This document shows, in pieces, positions 1 through 10,075 of a DNA stretch of 64,000 bases. A model generated the notes under the pieces. It saw nothing but the letters and a program-made list of their open reading frames with translations, had not been told where the DNA came from and ran no database searches. Origin of the DNA: Stictocephala bisonia (Eukaryota; Arthropoda; Insecta; Hemiptera; Membracidae); NCBI GenBank assembly GCA_035578905.1, contig JAQJVL010000001.1:2264501-2328500 (forward strand). Reading direction: 5' to 3'. Every line of letters starts with the position of its first letter. Position 1 is the first letter of the stretch. The position numbers and the translations under genes are program-made.

Positions 1-544
1 ACTTTTAAGAAATATATATGGTAAATACCTATAGTAGGTCATCCACTACATGACTACCTGAGATAAGTGAATCAAGTCCTCTCTATCGGAGCTCGGTTGG
101 CAGGTCAATAATGACGTATGTAGTATAACTTGATTGCGGAGAAAGTCCCCGACAGGTCGGGTGCTAAAATAAAGCATATATGTGACTATTGAGTTAAATT
201 TTGTGAGGTTAATTGACAGTAACTCTAAGTCTAGTGTTATAACTAAATTTACTCGGACATTATTAGTTTCGGAGTATCACAAGTCAAGTGTAATATCGTT
301 GACTTACTAACTATTGACATCACACCTTAAAATATAACAATAACATATACACTGTCCATTGCCATCTACAAACTTGTCGTAGATCACTATTTTAAATCAA
401 ATTAAAATCAAAGCTGATAAAGGAAGGAAAGATGTTAGCTTCGATAAAAAATAAAACTATTAACTTATTAGCATAATTTTTTATCTCCTTATTTAGAATT
501 AGTAAACAAGCACAAATGAGTTCAAGCTAATACCAGCCTGTGGA
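1..544. other. AT-rich stretch, no gene seen
   Basis: No coding frame or known RNA is recognisable. The only local structure noticed is a short hairpin, CCCGAC-AG-GTCGGG, near 147-160. Confidence 0.6.
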
Positions 545-612
545 GCAATCGTAGGGTCTAAGTCACTGGATTCACAAGCAGTCGACTCAGGTTCAGTTCT
601 CAAGGAACGCCT
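545..612 (+). mobile_element. tRNA-Leu-like SINE head (degenerate)
   Basis: The segment reads like the 5' part of a class II (Leu/Ser type) tRNA. GTAGGGTCTAAGTCACTGG stands where the D-arm and anticodon-arm region GTGGTCTAAGGCGCTGG lies in tRNA-Leu, and GGTTCAGTTCTC (589-600) sits at the B-box position. No matching acceptor stem follows, so it is not a functional tRNA. It is probably the head of an old tRNA-derived SINE whose body cannot be delimited. Chance resemblance is possible because both boxes are imperfect. Confidence 0.35.
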
Positions 613-936
613 CCCACCTCGTCACTCACATTAATCGGAAATCATATAAGTAAAAACAATCCTAGATTAGGTATGAAGCAGGTATTTTCATTTCTAATTT
701 CAACTTCTTAAAGACATACAAAAATTTTAATAACATAAAAATAATAATAAAAATAAAAATAACATAAAAAAAGTTAAATAAGGTCCTATTTTACCAGGCA
801 AACTAGAATTAAGAAGCTCCCTCTAAAAACTAGCTTGAGGAATGACGGCTTAAAGGTCATTTCCGAACCCCCACCAGTGAGTCCAATTAACATACACACT
901 CGATTTTGCAGATCTGTTTGTTTGTTTGTTTGTTTG
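613..936. other. AT-rich stretch, low complexity
   Basis: A-rich simple sequence (AATAAAAATA-like) occupies about 715-780. No gene is seen. Confidence 0.6.
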
Positions 937-1101
937 TTTTTTTTTTTTTTTTTAGGTTTTTTTCACTTCACTCACCAGTTCAAATGGGCCTGCATGAATG
1001 TGCGTGAACTTTATTCAACGAGTGAAGTACTGAACAATGGCTCAGTGGGGATTCGAACCTTGGAAATTGCCCTCCGTAGTCCGAAGCCTTAGCCACTGAC
1101 A
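937..1101 (-). mobile_element. tRNA-derived SINE, family A, copy 1
   Basis: On the minus strand this reads A-box-like GTCAGTGGCTAAGG, then B box GGTTCGAATCC (1049-1059), then a body containing GTTCACGCACATTCATGCAGG, and a tail ending in a poly-A tract (poly-T at 937-953 on the plus strand). The same head, body and tail order occurs at 18205-18379 (minus) and, more diverged, at 14181-14330 (plus). An RNA polymerase III promoter of tRNA type plus a poly-A-tailed body defines a SINE2-class element. The first bases of the tRNA head are missing or diverged. Confidence 0.75.
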
Positions 1102-1903
1102 TTGCTTATTGCTACGACTTTGGATCCATCCAGTAAAGGCCCCTGGAAACATTCATTACTTTTATTACGTAATGTTTGTTAGTATATAAAGCTAGTTACA
1201 ATAACAGTGAACAATGAGTTGGGAACTCTTGGCGGTGCTTTCTTGACGTAGTATTATGATGTAAAGCACATCCTCGTGAATAAAATATCAATTTCGTTAG
1301 TAACAAACAGAAATGCGCAGAAAATTAATTAAAGTGATTCTCATGTAATCAGCCATATAAATAGTAAATTAATAACACATTTATAAATTCACTCTAGTAA
1401 CATTGGCTATTTCTTTGTTACCTTCTAAAGTTCTGTATGGTTCTCTATTTATAGTTTTCATTTATTCATGTGTTGAGATTTTGTGGCCTTACTTGATTTA
1501 AGAGAAACTCTTAACTGTCATGAAACTAAACCAATTTATAGTGCATTTGTACACTAGTGTAGCTACACAAACCCCCAATCTTATCACCGGCGTGATACAA
1601 CAGTCCACCACTGGGAATAGTTCCTCATTATCAGTGCTCAACCAATTATCAGGGAGAGGAGAGCCATCCCTCAGGAGGTGTTTTGCCTTTTAACCCAGGA
1701 TCTGTAGGATTGCACCTTAAACGTAAAATGTTGTATTACATTATTTTAAAACATGTGAATCCTTCATGCATTTTGAACAGAAAACCTAAGTGTCAAGAGG
1801 CGAATGCATTGAAATTGTAGCTGTTTAGTATTCAGAAGTTAAAAAAGTGTTTTTTTTATAGTATTTCCAATAGCCTTCATCATAATATATATGAAGGATT
1901 TAT
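1102..1903. other. Intervening DNA, no gene seen
   Basis: No coding frame is recognisable. Near 1861-1916 the DNA contains one unit of a loose ~43-bp local repeat (CCAATAGCCTTCAT...AAGGATTT) that resumes after the Penelope-like insertion at 3181-3250. Confidence 0.55.
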
Positions 1904-1916
1904 ATTTTCTTTATTA
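1904..1916. repeat. Left target-site duplication of the Penelope-like insertion
   Basis: ATTTTCTTTATTA occurs here and again at 3181-3193, exactly flanking the inverted Penelope-like structure. A perfect 13-bp direct repeat around an element is what target-primed insertion leaves. The surrounding sequence is itself loosely repetitive, so part of the match could be older. Confidence 0.6.
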
Positions 1917-2196
1917 AGGTTAGGTTAAAGGGCACTAGGCCAGGAATTAGTATATTAGAGAGATAGGACATCAGCAAACTTACCTTAAAAGACAAGTTCA
2001 CTAACATCAGAGTAGTAGTCACAAGCACAAAATACACAAAATCTCACAAATTTTCAACACCACTGGCATTTTCTTCAGAGGGAGAGAGAGAGAGAGAGAC
2101 ACTGAAATGACTTCCACTATTGCTGGGTAGGTGGCTGTGGTGGGGGGTGTACATCCATAGAGCAACACTCAGGTGTAGATGCAGTATTTCAGTTAG

Positions 2197-2222
2197 TATA
2201 TATATAAAAAAAATATATATAT
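2197..2222. repeat. TA-rich microsatellite, left arm
   Basis: A short interrupted (TA)n tract (TATATATATAAAAAAAATAT) lies in the 3' untranslated part of the left arm. The right-arm counterpart at 2884-2926 is longer and purer, so the tract changed length in one arm. Confidence 0.7.
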
Positions 2223-2260
2223 GAAGCTTGCTGATGGGGAAGGGGTTGAAGGGAAGTGGT

Positions 2261-2710
2261 CTATCTTATGTTCAGATTAGGTGGGTCACGGGATTTTGTT
2301 ATCCATTGGTGTGCTAATTCCATCCTTCGGAGTTGGGAACTATTGGCATGGGAAGGAAGGGATCTGATTACCTTAGTGGTGTAACACTGATCAAAATTTT
2401 GATTATGGAGAAGAGTATGGGCAGAGACAGGTTTTTCAGGATTTTGGACTTTGCAATCATGTCTATGGCCATTCATGCGTTTACGAAGGGTTTCACTGGT
2501 AAGGCCAATATATTGGGCAGGACAGTGCTGGCACTGGAGTTGATAAATTAGATTGGTGGAATCACAGGAGTGGTTTCCAGGTATCTTGTAGGTTAAGGAG
2601 GTAGTGGAGCTGGTAAAAGATGTGGCTGAGAGATGAATAGGGCAGGTTTTGCAAGATTTCTTGTTACAAGGATTGGAACCGGGTGGTTGCTGGTCTGAAA
2701 GACCAGTGTT
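2261..2710 (-). pseudogene. GIY-YIG endonuclease fragment of a Penelope-like element
   Basis: Reading the minus strand from about 2710, the frame stays open for about 150 codons to the stop at 2261. A Cys-rich part comes first (SCKTCP, then LQCQHCP). GIY-YIG features follow: IYQ, then QYIGLT, and an Arg-containing RKRMNGHRHD, the usual IY...YIG...R/H order. The C-terminus is RRMELAHQW...NLNIR. In Penelope-like elements this domain nicks DNA and follows the reverse transcriptase, which is absent here, as is the natural start. The first in-frame ATG is at 2476, inside the domain. The frame has no internal stop, so this copy may be fairly young. It is a truncated remnant and unlikely to be expressed as a working protein. 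Confidence 0.75.
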
Positions 2711-2868
2711 TTGATCAGTGTTACACCACTAAGGTAATCAGATCCCTTCCTTCCCATGCCAGTAGTTCCCAACTCCGAAGGATGGAATTAGCACACCAAT
2801 GAATAACAAAATCCCGTGACCCACCTAATCTGAACATAAGATAGACCACTTCCCTTCAACCCCTTCCC
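2709..2868 (+). pseudogene. Inverted second copy of the GIY-YIG C-terminus, with a stop
   Basis: The right arm repeats the last third of the endonuclease frame on the plus strand, from FDQCYTTKV onward. At 2800-2802 the Trp codon of the left-arm copy (TGG, in AHQW) is TGA, a premature stop. At least one other substitution (Asn to Ser) separates the arms. The arms have therefore diverged since, or before, the inversion. Confidence 0.7.
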
Positions 2869-2883
2869 CATCAGCAAGCTTCA

Positions 2884-2887
2884 TATA

Positions 2888-2926
<39 letters not shown>
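2884..2926. repeat. (TA)n microsatellite, right arm
   Basis: A nearly pure TA tract lies in the right arm of the inverted Penelope-like element, expanded relative to the left-arm equivalent. Confidence 0.85.
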
Positions 2927-2927
<1 letters not shown>

Positions 2928-3180
2928 TAACTGAAATACTGCATCTACACCTGAGTGTTGCTCTATGGATGTACACCCCCCACCACAGCCACCTACCCAG
3001 CAATAGTGGAAGTCATTTCAGTGTCTCTCTCTCTCTCTCCCTCTACTCACCTGAAGAAAATGCCAGTGGTGTTGAAAATTTGTGAGATTTTGTGTATTTT
3101 GTGTTTGTGACTACTACTCTGATGTTAGTGAACTTGTCTTTTAAGGTAAGTTTGCTGATGTCCTATCTCTCTAATATACT

Positions 3181-3193
3181 ATTTTCTTTATTA
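3181..3193. repeat. Right target-site duplication of the Penelope-like insertion
   Basis: ATTTTCTTTATTA is identical to 1904-1916. Confidence 0.6.
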
Positions 3194-3649
3194 GTCTTCA
3201 TCATACAATATGCAAAGGATTTTTATTTTCTCCAATAGCCTTCATAATAACATAATAGCTTTTTCTGAATAACATAAAGGACTTAATTTTGACTACCTTC
3301 TATTGGTTTATTAAATTAAAACGATGGTTTTCTGAATTCACTTGAAGTTTAAATAGTGAGACGTCCATCAAAAGGGGGTTAAGGAAGAAACAACTGTAAC
3401 CAAAGTACAAAGTAATTAATTTGAGTCCTAAAGAAGGTTTTAAAATACATTGATCCAAATATTTGTAAGAAAAAATATTCACATCCATGTTTATTCAAGG
3501 AAATAATCTAATAATAACAAACCAGAAAATATTATATAGTAACCGACCGTACTCATGTGAATTCAAAATACAACTATTCTATACTGACTATGTAGATTTG
3601 AAATATTTACCTTTTTTAATGAGTTGTGAGATCTTTTCATTTAATTCAC
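3194..3649. other. Intervening DNA, no gene seen
   Basis: Contains the rest of the loose ~43-bp local repeat up to about 3250. Two short open frames around 3300-3675 on opposite strands show no recognisable motif and are judged non-coding. Confidence 0.55.
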
Positions 3650-3972
3650 TAGCACTAATTTTTTGTTTCGGTTAATTCATTACCACTTGTTATATATATT
3701 GTATTGCTCTAAACACTGTTCCCACACGTTTTTACGTCCGCTGTGGTATTCCTTATCCACTAGGAAACCGATATCACTGGCCTTATCTTATCGCATTCCA
3801 AGAACTTACACACGGAGAGCGCATTCGGTGGTAAGTCAATCATTGGATTTTACAGTTTGTAATAAACTTAGTAGCAATCTATCCTGACCTAACCTAACCA
3901 TAATTATGATAAAAAAGTAGTGAAGTAACGGGAAACGTAGTGGTAGTGAATTAACGAAAAATGTCCGAGTTG
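3650..3972 (+). mobile_element. MITE with ~17-25 bp terminal inverted repeats, copy 1
   Basis: The left end GTTAATTCATTACCACT (3671-3687) pairs with the right end AGTGGTAGTGAATTAAC (3939-3955) with one mismatch, and the similarity extends a few bases outward. The same ~320-bp sequence is present in inverse orientation at 51775-52118, including its internal CCGATATC, GGAGAGCGC and CTAACCTAACC motifs. Two copies, inverted termini and no coding capacity fit a non-autonomous DNA transposon. The superfamily cannot be assigned by eye because the target-site duplication is unclear. Confidence 0.65.
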
Positions 3973-5219
3973 GGTTCTAATGAACTAATATTAATTTTTT
4001 TTAAATGTGACATAAATAATATTAGCAAAATTTGTGGGTACGGTATTATGAGCATTTAGAATATGTTAAGTCGAAACCCTAAACTCGTTTTTTTTTTTTA
4101 GCGCATTCACTAAGCTGCCATAATTTATTTGTTGGGCAAGTTTCTACACGTAATCAAGCTCCAATGACTACTTAACGTATCCTATAAAAATCATATTGGG
4201 GAAAGTCAATTTAATATTATTTCAGACCTCACACTAATTATTAATTATAATATGGCACGGCCTTTGGACACAATGAACTCAGAGACGTCCAATTTATTAT
4301 TTAAAATGTGGGTATTTTGAGTACGTACACTGCACTGACCCCCCGCTAATTATTGATATTGAGGCAGTTTGGATAAGTGAATTTCACACATGTCCCACTG
4401 ATTAATATTTCATCAGATCATCCGTCCTTCCATTTCATCAGTTAAGGATTAAATGTCAGGTTTATGTCCAACAGCGTCAAAAAATATATTCTAATGGTCT
4501 TTTAGTGACATTTTATTAAAATAATATGCGTAGCATTTTCTTCATTTTCTATGCTTTATATTAATAGTGTGTAATGTCTTACAAAATAATTGCTAAAAGT
4601 ATTATGTTATTATTTAATGGCCATTGTGATTCAGTTTGTAACAATTTGAAAACCATAATTTTTAACTACAAAAATAAACAGTAAAATTGTTTAAACCCAA
4701 TAAAAATCATGAAAACCAAACACAAATAATCGTATCGTTAAAAGTGAGAGTTCACACTGAATTATTCTTTCAATTTTTCATTTACCAGTGAGTGCTGTTT
4801 CTGCCTAGTTTACTTAAAATCAAAAGTATAATCTATTTTAAATACTCATATAAAGTATATATCTGTACAAATATATTACAACATATATATCGGTGATTTG
4901 TTAAATATTCTGAGGCTGTTCACTTGCAATAGAGACAAAGATAACTTAACAAATAAATATCATACTAAATTGAAGAAAAGGCACGTTTTTTTTCATCTAG
5001 ACTAGGTAAAATATTGAATAGTCATTTTCACATATTTTCTACAATAGTTGCATAGTGAGGTTTGCGACATAAAACCTAGACAATCAATAGTTAAAATATA
5101 CGCAAAAAGCGTCGGGGTTTTAGATGTAAGCTTAAGATAAAACATAATTTTAATTTATTTTCAATTATTATAATCGTTATTATTTAAGTGTGAACTCATT
5201 AAAATTATTTATATACTTA
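3973..5219. other. AT-rich stretch, no gene seen
   Basis: No coding frame, RNA gene or repeat was recognised in about 1.2 kb. Confidence 0.55.
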
Positions 5220-5845
5220 ATACCACTGTACATGTATGGATGGGTGGGTGAGTCAATACCACTGTACATGTATGGGTGGATGGTGGGTGAATACCACTGT
5301 ACATGTATGGGTGGATGGTGGGTCAATACCGCTGTACATGTATGGGTGGGTTAATACCACTGTACATGTATGGGTGGGTGAGTGGGTGGGTCAATACCAA
5401 TGTACATGTATGGGTGGATGGTGGGTCAATACCACTGTACATATATGGGTGGGTGGGTCAATACCACTGTACAAGTATGGATGGATGGTGGGTTAATACC
5501 ATTGTACATGTATGGATGGATGGTGGCCTAATACCATTGTACATGTATGGGTGAGTGGGTGGGTTAATACCATTGTACATGTATGGATGGATGGTGGGTT
5601 AATACCACTGTACATGTATGGGTGGGTGGATGGGTCAGTACCATTGTACATCTATGGGTGGGTGGATGGGTCAATCCATTGTACATGTATGGGTGGGTGG
5701 ATGGGTCAATACCACTGTACATGTATGGGTGGGTGGATGGGTCAGTACCACTGTACATGTATGAGTGGGTGGATGGGTCAGTACTATTCTACATGTATGG
5801 TTAGGTGTATGGGTCAGTACCATTGTACATGTATGGGTGGATATC
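5220..5845. repeat. ~35-bp minisatellite (TACCACTGTACATGTATGGG core)
   Basis: About 18 units of 30-40 bp, each with TACCACTGTACATGTATGGG followed by a variable run of GGTGGATGGGTCAA-like sequence. Units differ in the number of GTGG/GTGA/GATG blocks, so the period varies. The short overlapping open frames on both strands here are repeat artefacts. The core is related to the arrays at 7.3 kb, 36.8 kb (reverse complement) and 54.97 kb (reverse complement). Confidence 0.95.
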
Positions 5846-7343
5846 TTGGTATTTTGCCATGGATCCTTTTTAAATAAAATATATTGTTTTAAAAAAATTT
5901 AAAAAAAGTTTATATAAAAAAACAATTATAATACCTTCTACTTGGTGTTATGGCGTATGAAGCATTAGTTTTTTATCAGTATTAAAAAATAAACTGGTAA
6001 AACAAAATTTCAAGCTCAATTAAATCGTAGGAAAAGAAAGTTTTAGCTAAATATTGATTCAATTCTTTTTCATAGCTATGAGTAAAAAATTCAAAGCTCG
6101 CTCATTATTAAACTTTAGGTTCAGTGTATAGTTATATATTTATTCATCCAACTTGTGTGTGTGTAAGAGTCATTGGAATATGCGCCATATGTATTATGTA
6201 TGTAATGAGTGTTAACTAGCTGGGGGGTGGGGAGGGGTGATATTTTGTAATCCAGTATTTCTATATTATTAGAAATTAGTATTCCAGAACTGATATTTCT
6301 CTTGGCGGCCCTGATATACACTTGGGACTCGAAAAGCAAGCCTGAATCCCAAAATAGCTAAGGGTGTTAGATTTAAGCCAGCCATTTTTTTTCGTTACAC
6401 TCAAAAAGGAAGGTCGGTCAACGTTACATTGGCTGTTGCTGACTTATTTCTGATAGATGCTCCATATAGAAAAGTATACCAAAATGGCCTGAACAAATAT
6501 AAATACAAACTTGAAAATGGAAATATTCACAGATAGTATAAATAACAATATTTGGATAAAGATATGGAGGCAATAGCCAAGGTGTTCTTATATACAGGCC
6601 ACCAGATTGACCTCATGACGTCACAAGCAGTGAACCGCTCATAACAGCTACTTTAGTACGGTAGCAGGTAGGTGATTGCTCAAGATCTCTTCACTGCTTT
6701 ATTTGCTACCTTTAGCGATTTCTTAACGTAAACAAGACACAAATTTATTATTAAAAAGATAAATAAAAGTTATGAAATCAAGGGATTGCCGCATATAAGT
6801 CTATACAATTATAATGGTTGACTTAGTAACAGCAATACTCAAAATATTTTATCTTAAATAATAGAAAATTATAAAATTATACGCGCTACACGTACCGTTG
6901 TATATAAAACATTTAATTTACAGTAGCACATCAGATTTCCTCATTTAAAATAGTGTTCTGATTGTAAAAAGTAAATTAAATTATTATTTGTAAGGGTTTA
7001 ATGAGTTGTATGAGCATTTTCCAAAGAAAACAAAACCTATAAATACTTCAGTTCCACTGAGTGCTGGCATAAATAACGACTGCACCTAGCAGATTAATCT
7101 GTCCTTAGCTGTGGGTTTTGGTAAAATCAATAATTGTGATAATATGATAAAAATACTAATTACCTACATGCTATATTTCACAATGAATATGTTTATTTCT
7201 TTAATCTTTCAAATTTGTGGTTGAAAAAATATTTAATGAGTGGAATACTAATTATAATTATCTAGTTAAACCAAAATATCGTTAAAATTTATTCATGATT
7301 TGGCCTTAGTCATGATTAAGTAAAGGATTATGATAAAAGCCTT
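5846..7343. other. Intervening DNA, no gene seen
   Basis: About 1.5 kb, AT-rich. A perfect cAMP-response-element palindrome TGACGTCA lies at 6616-6623 in a slightly GC-richer patch (6590-6690). No coding region is recognised. Confidence 0.55.
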
Positions 7344-10075
7344 GTGTTTGGGTAGATGGGAAGGTTAACACCACTATTTGTGTCTGGGTGGATGGGAAGG
7401 TTAACACCACTATTTGTGTCTGGGTGGATGGGAAGGTTAACACCACTATTTGTGTCTGGGTGGATGGGAAGGTTAACACCACTATTTGTGTTTGGGTAGA
7501 TGGGAAGGTTAACACCACTATTTGTGTTTGGGTAGATGGGAAGGTTAACACCACTATTTGTGTTTGGGTAGATGGGAAGGTTAACACCACTATTTGTGTC
7601 TGGGTGGATGGAAGGTTAACACCACTATTTGTGTCTGGGTGGATGGAAGGTTAACACCACTATTTGTGTTTGGGTAGATGGGAAGGTTAACACCACTATT
7701 TGTGTCTGGGTGGATGGGAAGGTTAACACCACTATTTGCGTTTGGGTAGATGGGAAGGTTAACACCACTATTTGTGTTTGGGTGGATGGGAAGGTTAACA
7801 CAACTATTTGTGTCTGGGTGGATGGGAAGGTTAACACCACTATTTGCGTTTGGGTAGATGGGAAGGTTAACACCACTATTTGTGTTTGGGTGGATGGGAA
7901 GGTTAACACCACTATTTGTGTCTGGGTGGATGGGAAGGTTAACACCACTATTTGTGTTTGGGTAGAGGGGAAGGTTAACACCACTATTTGTGTCTGGGTG
8001 GATGGGAAGGTTAACACCACTATTTGTGTTTGGGTAGATGGGAAGGTTAACACCACTATTTGTGTTTGGGTAGAGGGGAAGGTTAACACCACTATTTGTG
8101 TTTGGGTGGATGGGAAGGTTAACACAACTATTTGTGTCTGGGTGGATGGGAAGGTTAACACCACAATTTGTGTTTGGGTAGATGGGAAGGTTAACACCAC
8201 TATTTGTGTCTGGGTGGATGGGAAGGTTAACACCACTATTTGTGTTTGGGTGGATGGGAAGGTTAACACAACTATTTGTGTCTGGGTGGATGGAAGGTTA
8301 ACACCACTATTTGTGTTTGGGTAGAGGGGAAGGTTAACACCACTATTTGTGTCTGGGTGGATGGGAAGGTTAACACCACTATTTGTGTTTGGGTGGATGG
8401 GAAGGTTAACACCACTATTTGTGTTTGGGTGGATGGGAAGGTTAACACCACTATTTGTGTTTGGGTGGATGGGAAGGTTAACACCACTATTTGTGTTTGG
8501 GTGGATGGGAAGGTTAACACCACTATTTGAGTTTGGGTGGATTGGAAGGTTAACACAACTATTTGTGTCTGGGTGGATGGGAAGGTTAACACCACTATTT
8601 GTGTTTGGGTGGATGGGAAGGTTAACACCACTATTTGTGTTTGGGTGGATGGGAAGGTTAACACAACTATTTGTGTCTGGGTGGATGGGAAGGTTAACAC
8701 CACTATTTGCGTTTGGGTAGATGGGAAGGTTAACACCACTATTTGTGTTTGGGTGGATGGGAAGGTTAACACCACTATTTGTGTTTGGGTGGATGGGAAG
8801 GTTAACACCACTATTTGTGTTTGGGTGGATGGGAAGGTTAACACAACTATTTGTGTCTGGGTGGATGGAAGGTTAACACCACTATTTGTGTTTGGGTAGA
8901 GGGGAAGGTTAACACCACTATTTGTGTCTGGGTGGATGGGAAGGTTAACACCACTATTTGTGTTTGGGTGGATGGGAAGGTTAACACCACTATTTGTGTT
9001 TGGGTGGATGGGAAGGTTAACACCACTATTTGTGTTTGGGTGGATGGGAAGGTTAACACCACTATTTGTGTTTGGGTGGATGGGAAGGTTAACACCACTA
9101 TTTGTGTTTGGGTGGATTGGAAGGTTAACACAACTATTTGTGTCTGGGTGGATGGGAAGGTTAACACCACTATTTGTGTTTGGGTGGATGGGAAGGTTAA
9201 CACCACTATTTGTGTTTGGGTGGATGGGAAGGTTAACACAACTATTTGTGTCTGGGTGGATGGGAAGGTTAACACCACTATTTGCGTTTGGGTAGATGGG
9301 AAGGTTAACACCACTATTTGTGTTTGGGTGGATGGGAAGGTTAACACCACTATTTGTGTTTGGGTGGATGGGAAGGTTAACACCACTATTTGTGTTTGGG
9401 TGGATGGGAAGGTTAACACCACTATTTGTGTTTGGGTGGATGGGAAGGTTAACACCACTATTTGTGTTTGGGTGGTTGGGAAGGTTAACACCACTATTTG
9501 TGTTTGGGTGGATTGGAAGGTTAACACAACTATTTGTGTCTGGGTGGATGGGAAGGTTAACACCACTATTTGTGTTTGGGTGGATGGGAAGGTTAACACC
9601 ACTATTTGTGTTTGGGTGGATTGGAAGGTTAACACCACTATTTGTGTTTGGGTGGATGGGAAGGTTAACACCACTATTTGTGTTTGGGTGGATGGGAAGG
9701 TTAACACCACTATTTGTGTTTGGGTGGATGGGAAGGTTAACACAACTATTTGTGTCTGGGTGGATGGGAAGGTTAACACCACTATTTGTGTTTGGGTGGA
9801 TGGGAAGGTTAACACAACTATTTGTGTCTGGGTGGATGGGAAGGTTAACACCACTATTTGTGTTTGGGTGGATGGGAAGGTTAACACAACTATTTGTGTC
9901 TGGGTGGATGGGAAGGTTAACACCACTATTTGTGTTTGGGTGGATGGGAAGGTTAACACAACTATTTGTGTCTGGGTGGATGGAAGGTTTATCATCACCA
10001 ACGGACTTGTATGGGTGGGTGGGAGAGCCATTATCACAGTACGTGTATGGGTGGGCAAGTTGGCCATTACCATTC
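7344..10075. repeat. 36-bp minisatellite, ~73 units, higher-order structure
   Basis: The unit is a 36-mer with core CACTATTTGTGTTTGGGTGG followed by ATGGGAAGGTTAA. Subtypes differ at fixed positions: GTGTTTGGGTAG versus GTGTCTGGGTGG, ACACCAC versus ACACAAC, GCGTTTG, and GGATTGG. Single-base deletions (GATGGAAGG) occur near 7610, 7645, 8290, 8865 and 9970. A block of about 575 bp starting at about 8272 recurs at about 8847 with the same order of variants. The last units (9970-10075) grade into CACAGTACGTGTATGGGTGG. Because 36 is a multiple of three, long frames open on both strands, up to 601 codons on the minus strand at 8272-10077. Their products are only 12-residue repeats and are not taken as genes. 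Confidence 0.97.

Larger units (their letters stand above)
1917..3180. mobile_element. Palindromic, 5'-truncated Penelope-like element
   Basis: A minus-strand copy (about 2710 down to 1917) is joined head-to-head to a shorter plus-strand copy of the same 3' region (about 2709-3180). The inverted arms match over roughly 450 bp (about 1948-2400 against 2711-3181) around a unique centre of about 310 bp. The minus copy encodes the C-terminal GIY-YIG endonuclease region of a Penelope-like element and no reverse transcriptase, so it is 5'-truncated. Inverted partial copies are a known habit of these elements. A 13-bp direct repeat flanks the whole structure. Confidence 0.75.
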
